From: a virus
Virus record (IMG/VR): IMGVR_UViG_3300042923_000450
Coordinates: 1 to 27,477 of that record
Length of the DNA stretch: 27,477 bases
Strand: one strand, 5' to 3'
The position numbers were made by a program, and so were the translations under genes. The notes beneath the pieces are model-generated. The model did not search any database and was not told the origin of the DNA. It saw only the letters and a program-made list of their open reading frames with translations. This document shows, piece by piece, positions 1 to 6,001 of this stretch. How positions within the stretch are numbered: position 1 is the first letter of the stretch; each line of letters begins with the position of its first letter.

Positions 1-859
1 GCACAACGGCGTTTTTAAAGGTCTTGCATCCCATTTCAATATTCATCTCACGCTTGAAGCTTCTCCAGCGTGTTCTCATGCCTGCCGTAGTCATGTGGGA
101 TCCATCACGGTTTTTAAAAACATACTCGTATGGATCAACCTTAAGCGTCCTTAACTCAGGAAGCAAAATATCAGGTATGGGTACCGTTCTTTTGCCAGAT
201 CGACTCTTGGTATCCCCAATGGTATTATCGTGGCGCTTTAATGCGTTTTCGATCTTCAGGTTACCACCTTTTAGATCCAGATGTCTGCCTTGCAGGGCGG
301 CGGTTTCTTGGGGCCGCAGCCCACAATACAGCATCAGCTTGACCCAAAGACCTGCGGGGTGCTTCTCAGCCACTTTTAATATATATGTACGTTCTGTATC
401 CGTAATGGACCGTCGGGTATTATTCTCTGCTCTCGGTATATCCAGATCTTCAGCGGGATTGTTTATGATCAGCTTGTTACGCTGGGCCTTCGTAAATATT
501 TGAACCAGGGTATATCGGATTTTCTTTATATGGTCTCTAGAGTATCCAGCAGCGCTGTTGAGGATTTTGCGGAGATGCAGCGGTCTGACATCAACCAGAC
601 GCATGTTACCAATTGATGGGGTAATATAGTTCTTGATGCGACATTTATAGGCATACAACGTGGCGTCGCCGACATTGGGTTCCACATAAGTCTGCAGCCA
701 CTCATCAGTCCATTTCTTTACTGTCATTCCTTTATTTAAGGTAATTGATCCCTCTTCGAGGGCTTTCTTTTTTTCGGCTACTTTAAGAATTAGCTCTTTT
801 TCTGTCTTTGCTTTTACATCGTACCTCTTACCCTCAAAGGTGAACGTTTCTCTTAGCAT
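1..859 (-). CDS. int: Tyrosine recombinase (phage integrase), C-terminus cut by window edge
   Basis: Site-specific recombinase expected to integrate and excise this prophage. Translating the minus strand from ATG at 859 gives 286 residues with no stop before the window edge. Residues 1-40 resemble an arm-binding region, 45-135 a SAM-like core-binding domain (TVKKWTDEWLQTYVE, then NMRLVDVRPLHLRKIL), and 150 onward the catalytic domain. The first catalytic Arg is in YCGLRPQETAAL (R182), and the beta-hairpin Lys region is in TKSRSGKRTVPIP. The HxxR box and nucleophilic Tyr would lie beyond position 1. An AAGAAAGGAA ribosome site precedes the ATG. It is read away from the early genes, as usual at a prophage end. 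Whether the distal catalytic residues are intact cannot be judged. Confidence 0.93.
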   Translation of the reverse strand, partial: MLRETFTFEGKRYDVKAKTEKELILKVAEKKKALEEGSITLNKGMTVKKWTDEWLQTYVEPNVGDATLYAYKCRIKNYITPSIGNMRLVDVRPLHLRKILNSAAGYSRDHIKKIRYTLVQIFTKAQRNKLIINNPAEDLDIPRAENNTRRSITDTERTYILKVAEKHPAGLWVKLMLYCGLRPQETAALQGRHLDLKGGNLKIENALKRHDNTIGDTKSRSGKRTVPIPDILLPELRTLKVDPYEYVFKNRDGSHMTTAGMRTRWRSFKREMNIEMGCKTFKNAVV

Positions 860-881
860 ATGTCCATTCCTTTCTTATTTT

Positions 882-917
882 GGGCATAAAAATGCCCGAG
901 ACTTGATTTTCTCGGGC
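882..917 (-). terminator. Overlapping hairpins upstream of the integrase gene
   Basis: On the minus strand, GCCCGAGA and TCTCGGGC (plus positions 894-901 and 910-917) form an 8-bp stem. They are followed by GGGCATTTTTATGCCC, which gives a T-rich stretch and can itself fold (882-887 with 892-897). The two stems share positions 894-897, so they are mutually exclusive. The first looks like an intrinsic terminator for leftward transcripts coming from the methyltransferase gene. The second lies just before the integrase ribosome site. The roles are inferred from geometry. Confidence 0.55.
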
Positions 918-965
918 TGTAATGGTACAATTCTGGTATTGAGTCAGGCTTGTACTATTACAGCC
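915..965. repeat. 16-bp inverted repeat upstream of integrase
   Basis: GGCTGTAATGGTACAA (915-930) and TTGTACTATTACAGCC (950-965) are inverted copies matching at 15 of 16 positions, separated by 19 bp. The element lies between the integrase and methyltransferase genes. It could be a recombination-accessory or regulator binding site, or an RNA hairpin. Its left arm overlaps the neighbouring terminator-like stem by three bases. Confidence 0.7.
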
Positions 966-978
966 GATTTATAACATT

Positions 979-1011
979 CGCTCCTGCGCCAACAGGGGCG
1001 TTTGTTTTTTT
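979..1011 (+). terminator. Rho-independent terminator on the plus strand
   Basis: CGCTCCTG (979-986) pairs with CAGGGGCG (993-1000) across a six-base loop with one G-T pair, followed by TTTGTTTTTTT. The T-tract shows it works on plus-strand transcripts, although every gene here is on the minus strand. It probably blocks transcription entering from the left from running antisense into the methyltransferase gene. Confidence 0.6.
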
Positions 1012-1012
1012 A

Positions 1013-1870
1013 TTATGCTGTACTCTTTTTATCAGTTAAAGAGTCTAAATTATTACTAAATATGGCTAATTCCGTTCCTTTTTTATTTGTCCCAGCACTA
1101 TAATTAATATCAATGATTTCTTGCTTAAATCTGGAATACAGTTCGGACATATCGTCAGTTACATCGTAAGTTACCAGCCATGGACATGCGATATTATTAT
1201 AGATTGACATATATAAATCCACATGGTCTTGATAAGTGAAGAAATTCTGATACAATTCAGGACCTTTTTTCACATAAGGAGGGTCGAGATACACAAAGGT
1301 ATTATCGATATCGTAATTCTTAATATTATTCCTGATAAGGTCAATTGCATCAAGATTCAATACGTCAATCTTATGCCTATATTGGTGTATTAATTTTATT
1401 TTTTCAATTAACACATTGCGATTGAATCTACAATCAATAGGGTATTTTCCATTCTGTTCAAAACCACCAATGACTCCACCATTAATTATCCCAGATCGAT
1501 TTGTTCTGTTTAGGAAAAACGTAGCATAACCGACATCAAAGATATTGTGTTGATACTGATTAACATACACATCTTTATAGTAATGCCATTGATCTAAATC
1601 AACTGATTCATTTTTTATTTTTCGACAAAATTCTTCTGTTTCATTTAAAATACTATACCAAAAGGCATAGATTGCAAAATCAAAATCATTGATAATAATA
1701 TGGTCGACATCTTTATTGATTAGCAGTTTTAGGGCAAGCCCAGATCCCCCGGCAAAGGGTTCGATGTACGTACATCCTTCAAGATTGTTTAATTCAATAA
1801 TTCTTTTTATATAAGGGTAAAGTTTTGTTTTGCCCCCGGGATATCGAAGAGGAGATAAATTATTATTCAA
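1013..1870 (-). CDS. D12-class (Dam-like) N6-adenine DNA methyltransferase
   Basis: Predicted to methylate adenine N6 in DNA using S-adenosylmethionine. It has the D12 family layout: LSPLRYPGGKTKL at the extreme N-terminus, the SAM-binding PFAGGSG motif near residue 40, and catalytic DPPY at about 196-199. At 285 residues it is full length. The frame is open six codons further, to a TTG at 1888. I chose the TTG at 1870 because GTAGGTG lies six bases upstream and the product then starts where family members do. A promoter lies just upstream (1901-1929). The gene follows the ParB-like gene by 64 bp and is visibly more AT-rich than the phage core. No restriction enzyme gene is recognisable nearby, so it may protect phage DNA or serve the ParB-like partner. 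Confidence 0.92.
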   Translation of the reverse strand: MNNNLSPLRYPGGKTKLYPYIKRIIELNNLEGCTYIEPFAGGSGLALKLLINKDVDHIIINDFDFAIYAFWYSILNETEEFCRKIKNESVDLDQWHYYKDVYVNQYQHNIFDVGYATFFLNRTNRSGIINGGVIGGFEQNGKYPIDCRFNRNVLIEKIKLIHQYRHKIDVLNLDAIDLIRNNIKNYDIDNTFVYLDPPYVKKGPELYQNFFTYQDHVDLYMSIYNNIACPWLVTYDVTDDMSELYSRFKQEIIDINYSAGTNKKGTELAIFSNNLDSLTDKKSTA

Positions 1871-1900
1871 AAACACACCTACTTTCAAGTTTATATCTGT

Positions 1901-1929
1901 ATTATAACAATCTTAATAGGCGTTGGCCA
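1901..1929 (-). promoter_or_regulatory. Promoter for the D12 methyltransferase gene
   Basis: On the minus strand, TGGCCA (1929-1924, four of six matches to the -35 consensus) and a perfect TATAAT (1906-1901) are separated by 17 bp. Transcription would begin about 25 bases before the chosen start codon. This would let the methyltransferase be expressed separately from the ParB-like gene. Confidence 0.5.
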
Positions 1930-1934
1930 GTAAA

Positions 1935-3446
1935 TTACTTTTCTAGACATAACCGAATAAACGTTTCAAAATTATCAAAATAATTAATTACTGAATCCGC
2001 GAAAGGGTGAACGTCATCATAATGGACATAACCATTAAAAATCGTTATAGCATGGTTTTTATCAATAAGTTCTAGCATAGATCTCTGTGATTTATCAGTT
2101 AATTCATGCCGTGATCCCATTAGGTTGATAGCATTTTTTAATGTATCTCGTAATTTGTTTTCTTCAATCTTTTCTGCCTTTCCTGTTTTTGTTAAATAAT
2201 ATTTGGCATTCAACTCAAGATAAACTCTTAGCAGAACGGCACATGAATTTGTGAATTTATGAACATTTAGCTCTTTCAATTCTACTGTTATATTATTAAT
2301 CTTACTGGAGGAACAAGTACATCCAAATGCTGAAGGAATAACGGTTGATCTTTTTGATGTAGCACTTTTTTCAATTTTACCCTTGTCACTACTATTATTT
2401 TGAGTATTGTAATTTTGAGTATTCGTTTCTTCGGCGGAGGAAGTATCTTGCCTACGAGTTGTGGATGAGGGATTTGAATTTTGATTGGTCCCTGGGTCGC
2501 CTCGATCTATATCTTCGTTCTCTTGTTTATCTGATTTTAACTCATTAGATTTTTTATTATTTGTAGGCAGCAAGTCTGTTTTTATTAAGTAATCTTTTAA
2601 TCCAGGTACATCTAGATATGTATTTCTTGTATTAAAATCATTTTTATCTACAAAAGCGGCACGGGCAATTAAGTATATGCAGTAATCAAAATGCTCTTTT
2701 TTTATTGTAGTTATTGGATTGAAATACTCATCCTCACTAAGCTGAAGTATTTCCTTTAACGGCGGGAGTTCTTTTTCCTTACTGTTTGCAGAAAAAACTC
2801 TTATAAATCTAGAAATTTTTAAATCCTCTAAATTCAAATAATTCTCCGACTCTTCTTCAGTCCACATCGGGAGCTCCAAAGCATACTTTATTAGCTTATA
2901 TTCCTTAATTCCTCTTTTTATTGTGTTCTTTGCTGAGCCCGTGACATCCATGATTTCCTCAAGCGGTTTTCCCGCTTCGAATTGTATTGCAAAGAATTTT
3001 TGCTTTGCAATCGCAGTCCATTTTTTTATCCCATCTATATGTTTAGAAGCCAGTGCGCTCTGAGCCATTGTACGGCTTGGTAATATATCAACATCCAGCA
3101 CCGATATATTGTCCAATGTTTCCTTGCTTACGTCAAAAGACTTTACGGAAGCTGGCTTTACATTTCCGAGGAGTTGCAAATTTTTTAGAATTTTGCATGC
3201 GCAGACACGACGGTTACCCTCCAAAACAACATATCGGCCATGTTCTTTACAGGCGATTACTCGTTCTCCAGCATAGAAGCCTTTACTTCGATCTATTTTC
3301 ATAGCCAATTTGTCTACGCCTTCATTCATAATAAGATGCCTAATAATATCAGTTTGTTTAGGATTTGGCGGAACAATAAAGCGGGGATTTTCTTCATCTA
3401 AGTATAAATCATCCAAAGGAATACTTTTTGATTCAAATTTAGCCAT
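1935..3446 (-). CDS. ParB/Srx-like nuclease-fold protein with helical C-terminal domain
   Basis: Residues 8-110 resemble the ParB/sulfiredoxin-like domain: SIPLDDLYLDEENPRF at the start, then the signature VVLEGNRRVCACKIL with EGNRR at about 76-80. Proteins with this box include partition proteins, nucleases and defence components. A helical part around 135-190 has an HTH-like stretch (PLEEIMDVTGSAKNTIKRG). A low-complexity Asn/Ser/Thr/Gln linker (about 300-375) follows, then a C-terminal domain of about 110 residues that looks all-helical and may be HEPN-like; that is a guess. I chose ATG 3446, not 3485, because AAGGAGAT lies eight bases upstream. It is AT-rich and precedes the D12 methyltransferase with its own promoter, so the pair looks like an acquired defence or modification cassette. 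No chromosomal parA partner is seen. Confidence 0.75.
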   Translation of the reverse strand: MAKFESKSIPLDDLYLDEENPRFIVPPNPKQTDIIRHLIMNEGVDKLAMKIDRSKGFYAGERVIACKEHGRYVVLEGNRRVCACKILKNLQLLGNVKPASVKSFDVSKETLDNISVLDVDILPSRTMAQSALASKHIDGIKKWTAIAKQKFFAIQFEAGKPLEEIMDVTGSAKNTIKRGIKEYKLIKYALELPMWTEEESENYLNLEDLKISRFIRVFSANSKEKELPPLKEILQLSEDEYFNPITTIKKEHFDYCIYLIARAAFVDKNDFNTRNTYLDVPGLKDYLIKTDLLPTNNKKSNELKSDKQENEDIDRGDPGTNQNSNPSSTTRRQDTSSAEETNTQNYNTQNNSSDKGKIEKSATSKRSTVIPSAFGCTCSSSKINNITVELKELNVHKFTNSCAVLLRVYLELNAKYYLTKTGKAEKIEENKLRDTLKNAINLMGSRHELTDKSQRSMLELIDKNHAITIFNGYVHYDDVHPFADSVINYFDNFETFIRLCLEK

Positions 3447-3464
3447 AATTTCTATCTCCTTTTG

Positions 3465-3517
3465 AAATTTCGAAATTTGCTTCATCTTGATCTAGTCCAG
3501 TACAATAAGCCAGTACA
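3465..3517. promoter_or_regulatory. Palindrome and direct repeats in the ParB-like gene leader
   Basis: AAATTTCGAAATTT (3465-3478) is a perfect 14-bp palindrome just upstream of the ribosome site. CCAGTACA occurs twice in direct orientation (3497-3504 and 3510-3517), next to the expected transcription start. Either could be an operator for autoregulation of the cassette. This is inferred from position only. Confidence 0.35.
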
Positions 3518-3524
3518 TAGTAAA

Positions 3525-3553
3525 ATTATGGTATATATTATCGAATTTTGCAA
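3525..3553 (-). promoter_or_regulatory. Promoter for the ParB-like gene
   Basis: On the minus strand, TTGCAA (3553-3548) and CATAAT (3530-3525, five of six matches) are separated by exactly 17 bp. The leader would be about 70 nucleotides. This separates the accessory cassette from the repressor operon upstream. Confidence 0.5.
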
Positions 3554-3602
3554 TGTTTTTTCTGAAGGATCTCTGTATATTTACCAAATAAAACTGCCTA
3601 GT

Positions 3603-3830
3603 CTAACCAATATGCCGATGCTTTTCAACCAGATCAACATCAGCCATATTATCATAATCCCCGTTCTCAATATGCCTTATCTCATGATCGTATGTATGAA
3701 TCTGCATTTCACTGCTCAACCGAGCATTAATCATTATCGAATAACTGCCATCCTTATTCTTCTTTGTGAAACCTCGAACCCCATGGGGCAGATCAACAAG
3801 ATGAACTCCAATGTATTCTACATATGTCAT
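3603..3830 (-). CDS. Short ImmA/IrrE-like metallopeptidase
   Basis: ImmA-type proteins are zinc peptidases that can cleave the phage repressor and so trigger induction. This one has the zinc-binding HExxH helix as YDHEIRHIENGDY (H49, E50, H53), preceded by a strand-like SIMINARLS segment. At 75 residues it is much shorter than canonical ImmA and is reduced to the peptidase core; small forms of this kind are common in clostridial prophages. The start codon overlaps the repressor stop by one base (TAATG), so the two are translationally coupled. That places it in the switch operon as the likely anti-repressor. Confidence 0.75.
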   Translation of the reverse strand: MTYVEYIGVHLVDLPHGVRGFTKKNKDGSYSIMINARLSSEMQIHTYDHEIRHIENGDYDNMADVDLVEKHRHIG

Positions 3831-4192
3831 TAATCATCGTCACCACTCATTCGTTTAACCATGTCCTTTATTAACTTCAGATCCTCCGGCTTTACTTTTC
3901 TGGTGGTGTCGAAGAGTATCCGCAGATCAGGGTTATCAAAGATTTCTTGAGCAATCTTTGCTGCTTCTTCATCAAGATAGTAGCCATGCCCATCGACATC
4001 ATTTTCTAATATGAAATCTATTGTAACGCCATAGAAACGGGCGATCTTTCTTAATGTTTCGGAACCAACATCTCTCGTGTCAGTTTCATAATTATTATAA
4101 GTAGTATAGGGCATTCCGAGCTTTTCAGCGGCCTCTCGTTTATTAAAGCCTTTCGCTTCTCTAAGTTCTTTTAATTTTTCTCCGATACTCAT
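3830..4192 (-). CDS. CI-like XRE-family repressor
   Basis: Probable master repressor of lysogeny. Residues 2-60 form an XRE helix-turn-helix (IGEKLKELREAKG, then REAAEKLGMPYTTYNNYE). The C-terminal half (about 65-120) is charged and helical and lacks a LexA/CI-type Ser-Lys autoprotease, which fits control by the ImmA-like protein encoded next in the operon. I chose ATG 4192 (120 residues) because GAGGTG lies six bases upstream; the frame also opens at a GTG at 4201 that overlaps this ribosome site. It is divergent from the Cro-like gene and faces three operator copies in the shared control region. Confidence 0.88.
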   Translation of the reverse strand: MSIGEKLKELREAKGFNKREAAEKLGMPYTTYNNYETDTRDVGSETLRKIARFYGVTIDFILENDVDGHGYYLDEEAAKIAQEIFDNPDLRILFDTTRKVKPEDLKLIKDMVKRMSGDDD

Positions 4193-4213
4193 ACGTTTCA
4201 CCTCTTTATATTG

Positions 4214-4241
4214 ATATTACCATTTTATAGGAATAAGTCAA
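4214..4241 (-). promoter_or_regulatory. Leftward (lysogenic) promoter
   Basis: On the minus strand, TTGACT (4241-4236) is followed after 16 bp by TAATAT (4219-4214, four of six matches). It would drive the repressor and ImmA-like genes. Operator copy 1 (4251-4263) lies just upstream of the -35 box. The -10 is weak and its exact position is uncertain. Confidence 0.45.
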
Positions 4242-4250
4242 TAAAATATT

Positions 4251-4263
4251 TCTCGTTTTGGGA
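4251..4263. promoter_or_regulatory. Operator copy 1 (degenerate)
   Basis: TCTCGTTTTGGGA, read in reverse as TCCCAAAACGAGA, shares the CNCAAAACGRG core with the two other copies. It lies upstream of the leftward promoter, where a bound repressor could regulate its own synthesis. Confidence 0.55.
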
Positions 4264-4283
4264 AGATTATTAATGAAAGGCTA

Positions 4284-4312
4284 TTGACGATTTACTCAAA
4301 ACGAGTTATAGT
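4284..4312 (+). promoter_or_regulatory. Rightward early (lytic) promoter
   Basis: TTGACG (4284-4289) and TATAGT (4307-4312) are separated by 17 bp, each five of six matches to consensus. It reads into the Cro-like gene and the early operon. Operator copy 2 fills almost the whole spacer, so a bound repressor would block RNA polymerase directly. Confidence 0.75.
4294..4306. promoter_or_regulatory. Operator copy 2 (best match)
   Basis: ACTCAAAACGAGT has perfect ACTC and GAGT half-sites around a five-base centre. It lies between the -35 and -10 boxes of the rightward promoter. Confidence 0.7.
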
Positions 4313-4321
4313 TAAGGAAAA

Positions 4322-4340
4322 ATTACTCAAAACGGGTAAT
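4322..4340. promoter_or_regulatory. Operator copy 3
   Basis: ATTACTCAAAACGGGTAAT carries the same core with extended dyad arms (ATTAC and GTAAT). It is 31 bp centre-to-centre from copy 2 and lies just downstream of the expected rightward transcription start. Confidence 0.7.
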
Positions 4341-4362
4341 CAGGAAAGGAGGACAACTCAAT

Positions 4363-4596
4363 TTGAGAATGGTAATTTTACGTAACATTGAAGCTGAGAG
4401 AGTCCGCAGTGGGCTATCAAAAGAGGCTTTATCTGAGCAACTCGGTATAACGTCAAAAACCTATTTATCGTGGATCAGAGGTACTACCGAAATCCCATCA
4501 GGGAAGTTAAGACTGATGAGTCAGAAATGGGGAGTAACCATTGAATATTTATTAGAGTTACCAGGTGACGAGCCAAAAGAGCCGAAGGCGGGATAG
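4363..4596 (+). CDS. Cro-like XRE-family DNA-binding protein
   Basis: First gene of the early operon, 77 residues, almost entirely one XRE helix-turn-helix: RNIEAERVRSGLSKEALSEQ, then LGITSKTYLSWIRG and a C-terminal VTIEYLLEL. The size and divergent position against the CI-like gene match a Cro role, repressing the lysogenic promoter during lytic growth. The likely start is TTG at 4363, ten bases after a strong AAAGGAGG; the in-frame ATG at 4369 would be too far away. Its leader carries operator copy 3. Confidence 0.82.
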   Translation: MRMVILRNIEAERVRSGLSKEALSEQLGITSKTYLSWIRGTTEIPSGKLRLMSQKWGVTIEYLLELPGDEPKEPKAG

Positions 4597-4631
4597 GGAG
4601 GGAAGGGCTTTAATAGAAAGGAGGAGAACTA

Positions 4632-4841
4632 TTGGACAAGCAGTCCTTGACTAGAGACATGAAGGCGTTTGTCGGCGGCGGCGCCTTCATCACACCAACA
4701 CAGACCGCCAAATATATGCGGCTCTCTCCAGGGCGAATGCCGGAGTTCTTACAAGGGCTTGAATTTATAAAAACCGGCAAGGCGAAGCAGTATCACATTC
4801 TGGATGTGGCCGGAAGGATTGTGGAGAAAAGTCAGATGTAG
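4632..4841 (+). CDS. Small excisionase-like DNA-binding protein
   Basis: A 69-residue protein starting at TTG 4632, six bases after AAAGGAGG. Residues 20-45 (TPTQTAKYMRLSPGRMPEFL) look like a winged-helix or MerR-type HTH, and KAKQYHILDVAGRIVE resembles the wing and last strand. Proteins of this size and position in clostridial phages are often annotated as excisionase-like or simply DNA-binding. It would be a reasonable directionality factor for the integrase, but nothing in the sequence proves this. Confidence 0.55.
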   Translation: MDKQSLTRDMKAFVGGGAFITPTQTAKYMRLSPGRMPEFLQGLEFIKTGKAKQYHILDVAGRIVEKSQM

Positions 4842-4874
4842 CAGCCGGGAACGCCGGCGGAAAGGAGGAACAAC

Positions 4875-5102
4875 ATGCACTTTAAAATCATAGTTTCAAA
4901 CGGGCGCTATCCGCTAGAATACCGATGCAGCACTGCAGCGGAAGCGTATGGCTGCATAGAAAGTCTATCTACTGGATTGTTGCAAGACGTATCAATTGAT
5001 CTGGACGAGATCATGGAAATGCTGGTCGCCATGAAGACTGGAAAGATGCGTAGTACTGAACAGCACAAGCTCAGCATCTTCTGGGCAGAAGGCGAAGTAT
5101 AA
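4875..5102 (+). CDS. Hypothetical early protein, 75 residues
   Basis: Not recognised. It has an excellent ribosome site (GGAAAGGAGG, six bases before ATG) and lies in line with the early operon, so expression is likely. The predicted fold is short beta followed by helix: MHFKIIVSNGRYPLEYRC, then an Ala-rich AAEAYGCIESL and an acidic IDLDEIMEMLVAM helix. No membrane segment or metal motif is visible. Confidence 0.75.
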   Translation: MHFKIIVSNGRYPLEYRCSTAAEAYGCIESLSTGLLQDVSIDLDEIMEMLVAMKTGKMRSTEQHKLSIFWAEGEV

Positions 5103-5132
5103 GTTATAACTGATCATTTAAAGGAGGAACCA

Positions 5133-5375
5133 ATGAAAGCAACAGGAATTGTAAGAAAAGTGGACGAGCTCGGAAGAATAGTTCTTCCAATCGAGCTGAG
5201 AAGAACCCTGGACATTGAGATCAAGGATCCAGTGGAGATCTTCGTTGACGGTGACTACATCGTTCTTAAAAAGTACGAGCCCGCTTGCATTTTTTGTGGG
5301 AACGCGAAAGATGTTAAGAGGATTCATGACAAGAATGTTTGTGCAGATTGCATTGCCGAGATGCAGAGGAGGTGA
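5133..5375 (+). CDS. AbrB/SpoVT-like regulator with C-terminal zinc-finger-like motif
   Basis: Residues 1-48 are a typical AbrB/MazE swapped-hairpin DNA-binding domain: GIVRKVDELGRIVLPIELRR, then the DPVEIFVDGDYIVLKKY strands. The last 30 residues hold CIFCG and CADC, two CxxC pairs suited to binding one zinc. AbrB proteins bind AT-rich promoters as tetramers; here the gene probably tunes host or phage transcription early in the lytic cycle. An AAAGGAGG lies seven bases before ATG. Its stop (TGA) lies inside the ribosome site of the following gene. Confidence 0.88.
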   Translation: MKATGIVRKVDELGRIVLPIELRRTLDIEIKDPVEIFVDGDYIVLKKYEPACIFCGNAKDVKRIHDKNVCADCIAEMQRR

Positions 5376-5379
5376 TGGG

Positions 5380-5979
5380 ATGCCAGACAGCCAGATAGGA
5401 CGTATCCATGGACACCTACATAAAATCACTAGGAAGCTCTTTGTGATTACAATGCTGCTAGCCGGACTTCTGATCTTCTTAACTCTTATTGGTCTGCTGA
5501 TCCTGGCTAACCAAGCTCAGCTGCTGACCCAGCAGAAAGACACGCTGAACCAGATCATGGAGCTACGACAGGAACTAGAACCGGCGAGGATGAACCCGAT
5601 AACTCAAATTCCTGACGCACAGCCGGTCAGCCTTGGAACATTTACCGTTACACATTACTGCAGCTGCGCGATCTGCTGCGGAAAGTCCGACGGTATAACG
5701 GCTACCGGTACGATGGCAACGGAGGGTAGAACTGTAGCAGTGGACCCAGAAGTGATACCTCTTGGCAGCGAGATCCTGATCGATGGACAAGCTTACATAG
5801 CTGAGGATGTCGGTGGAGCAGTTAAGGGCCGAAAGGTTGACATTTACGTTAGTAGCCATCAAGAGGCCATACAGCGGGGCAAAATCGAAAGGGAGGTACA
5901 GATCAACAAAGAAAAAGCGCCCACAGAAGCTGCAACTTCCGTATTAGGCGCACGCGAAAATATTTCACCCTCAGAATAA
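5380..5979 (+). CDS. Membrane-anchored 3D-domain protein
   Basis: Starts at ATG 5380 after AGGAGGTGAT; the frame is open further upstream but that part overlaps the AbrB gene. Residues 16-44 are a hydrophobic signal or anchor segment (LFVITMLLAGLLIFLTLIGL), followed by a short coiled-coil-like stretch rich in Gln. Residues 85-170 form the 3D domain, a double-psi beta barrel related to MltA-type lytic transglycosylases: HYCSCAICCGKSDG, AVDPEVIPLGS, AEDVGGAVKG and KVDIYV, with the three namesake Asp at 122, 143 and 154. The host counterparts act on peptidoglycan or in germination. Its place between a regulator and recombination genes is unusual for a cell-wall protein. The last 30 residues are low-complexity. 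Confidence 0.85.
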   Translation: MPDSQIGRIHGHLHKITRKLFVITMLLAGLLIFLTLIGLLILANQAQLLTQQKDTLNQIMELRQELEPARMNPITQIPDAQPVSLGTFTVTHYCSCAICCGKSDGITATGTMATEGRTVAVDPEVIPLGSEILIDGQAYIAEDVGGAVKGRKVDIYVSSHQEAIQRGKIEREVQINKEKAPTEAATSVLGARENISPSE

Positions 5980-6001
5980 CACGAAAGGATAAGAGTGTCA
6001 A

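Noticed and set aside
24-503. 159-residue plus-strand frame at the left end
   Set aside because: It lies entirely antisense to the integrase frame, which has recognisable catalytic motifs. It has no ribosome site and no protein-like features.
1-1000. Prophage attachment site (attL or attR)
   Set aside because: The integrase gene runs off the left edge, so the phage-host junction is probably outside. No short duplicated core can be tested without the other end, and no tRNA gene was seen.
1935-3446. Chromosome or plasmid partition ParB
   Set aside because: There is no ParA neighbour or parS-like cluster. The EGNRR-type box, the disordered linker and the methyltransferase partner fit an accessory or defence protein better.
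5215-5379. Upstream extension of the 3D-domain frame
   Set aside because: The extra 55 codons overlap the AbrB-like gene in another frame, while a strong AGGAGGTGAT precedes ATG 5380.
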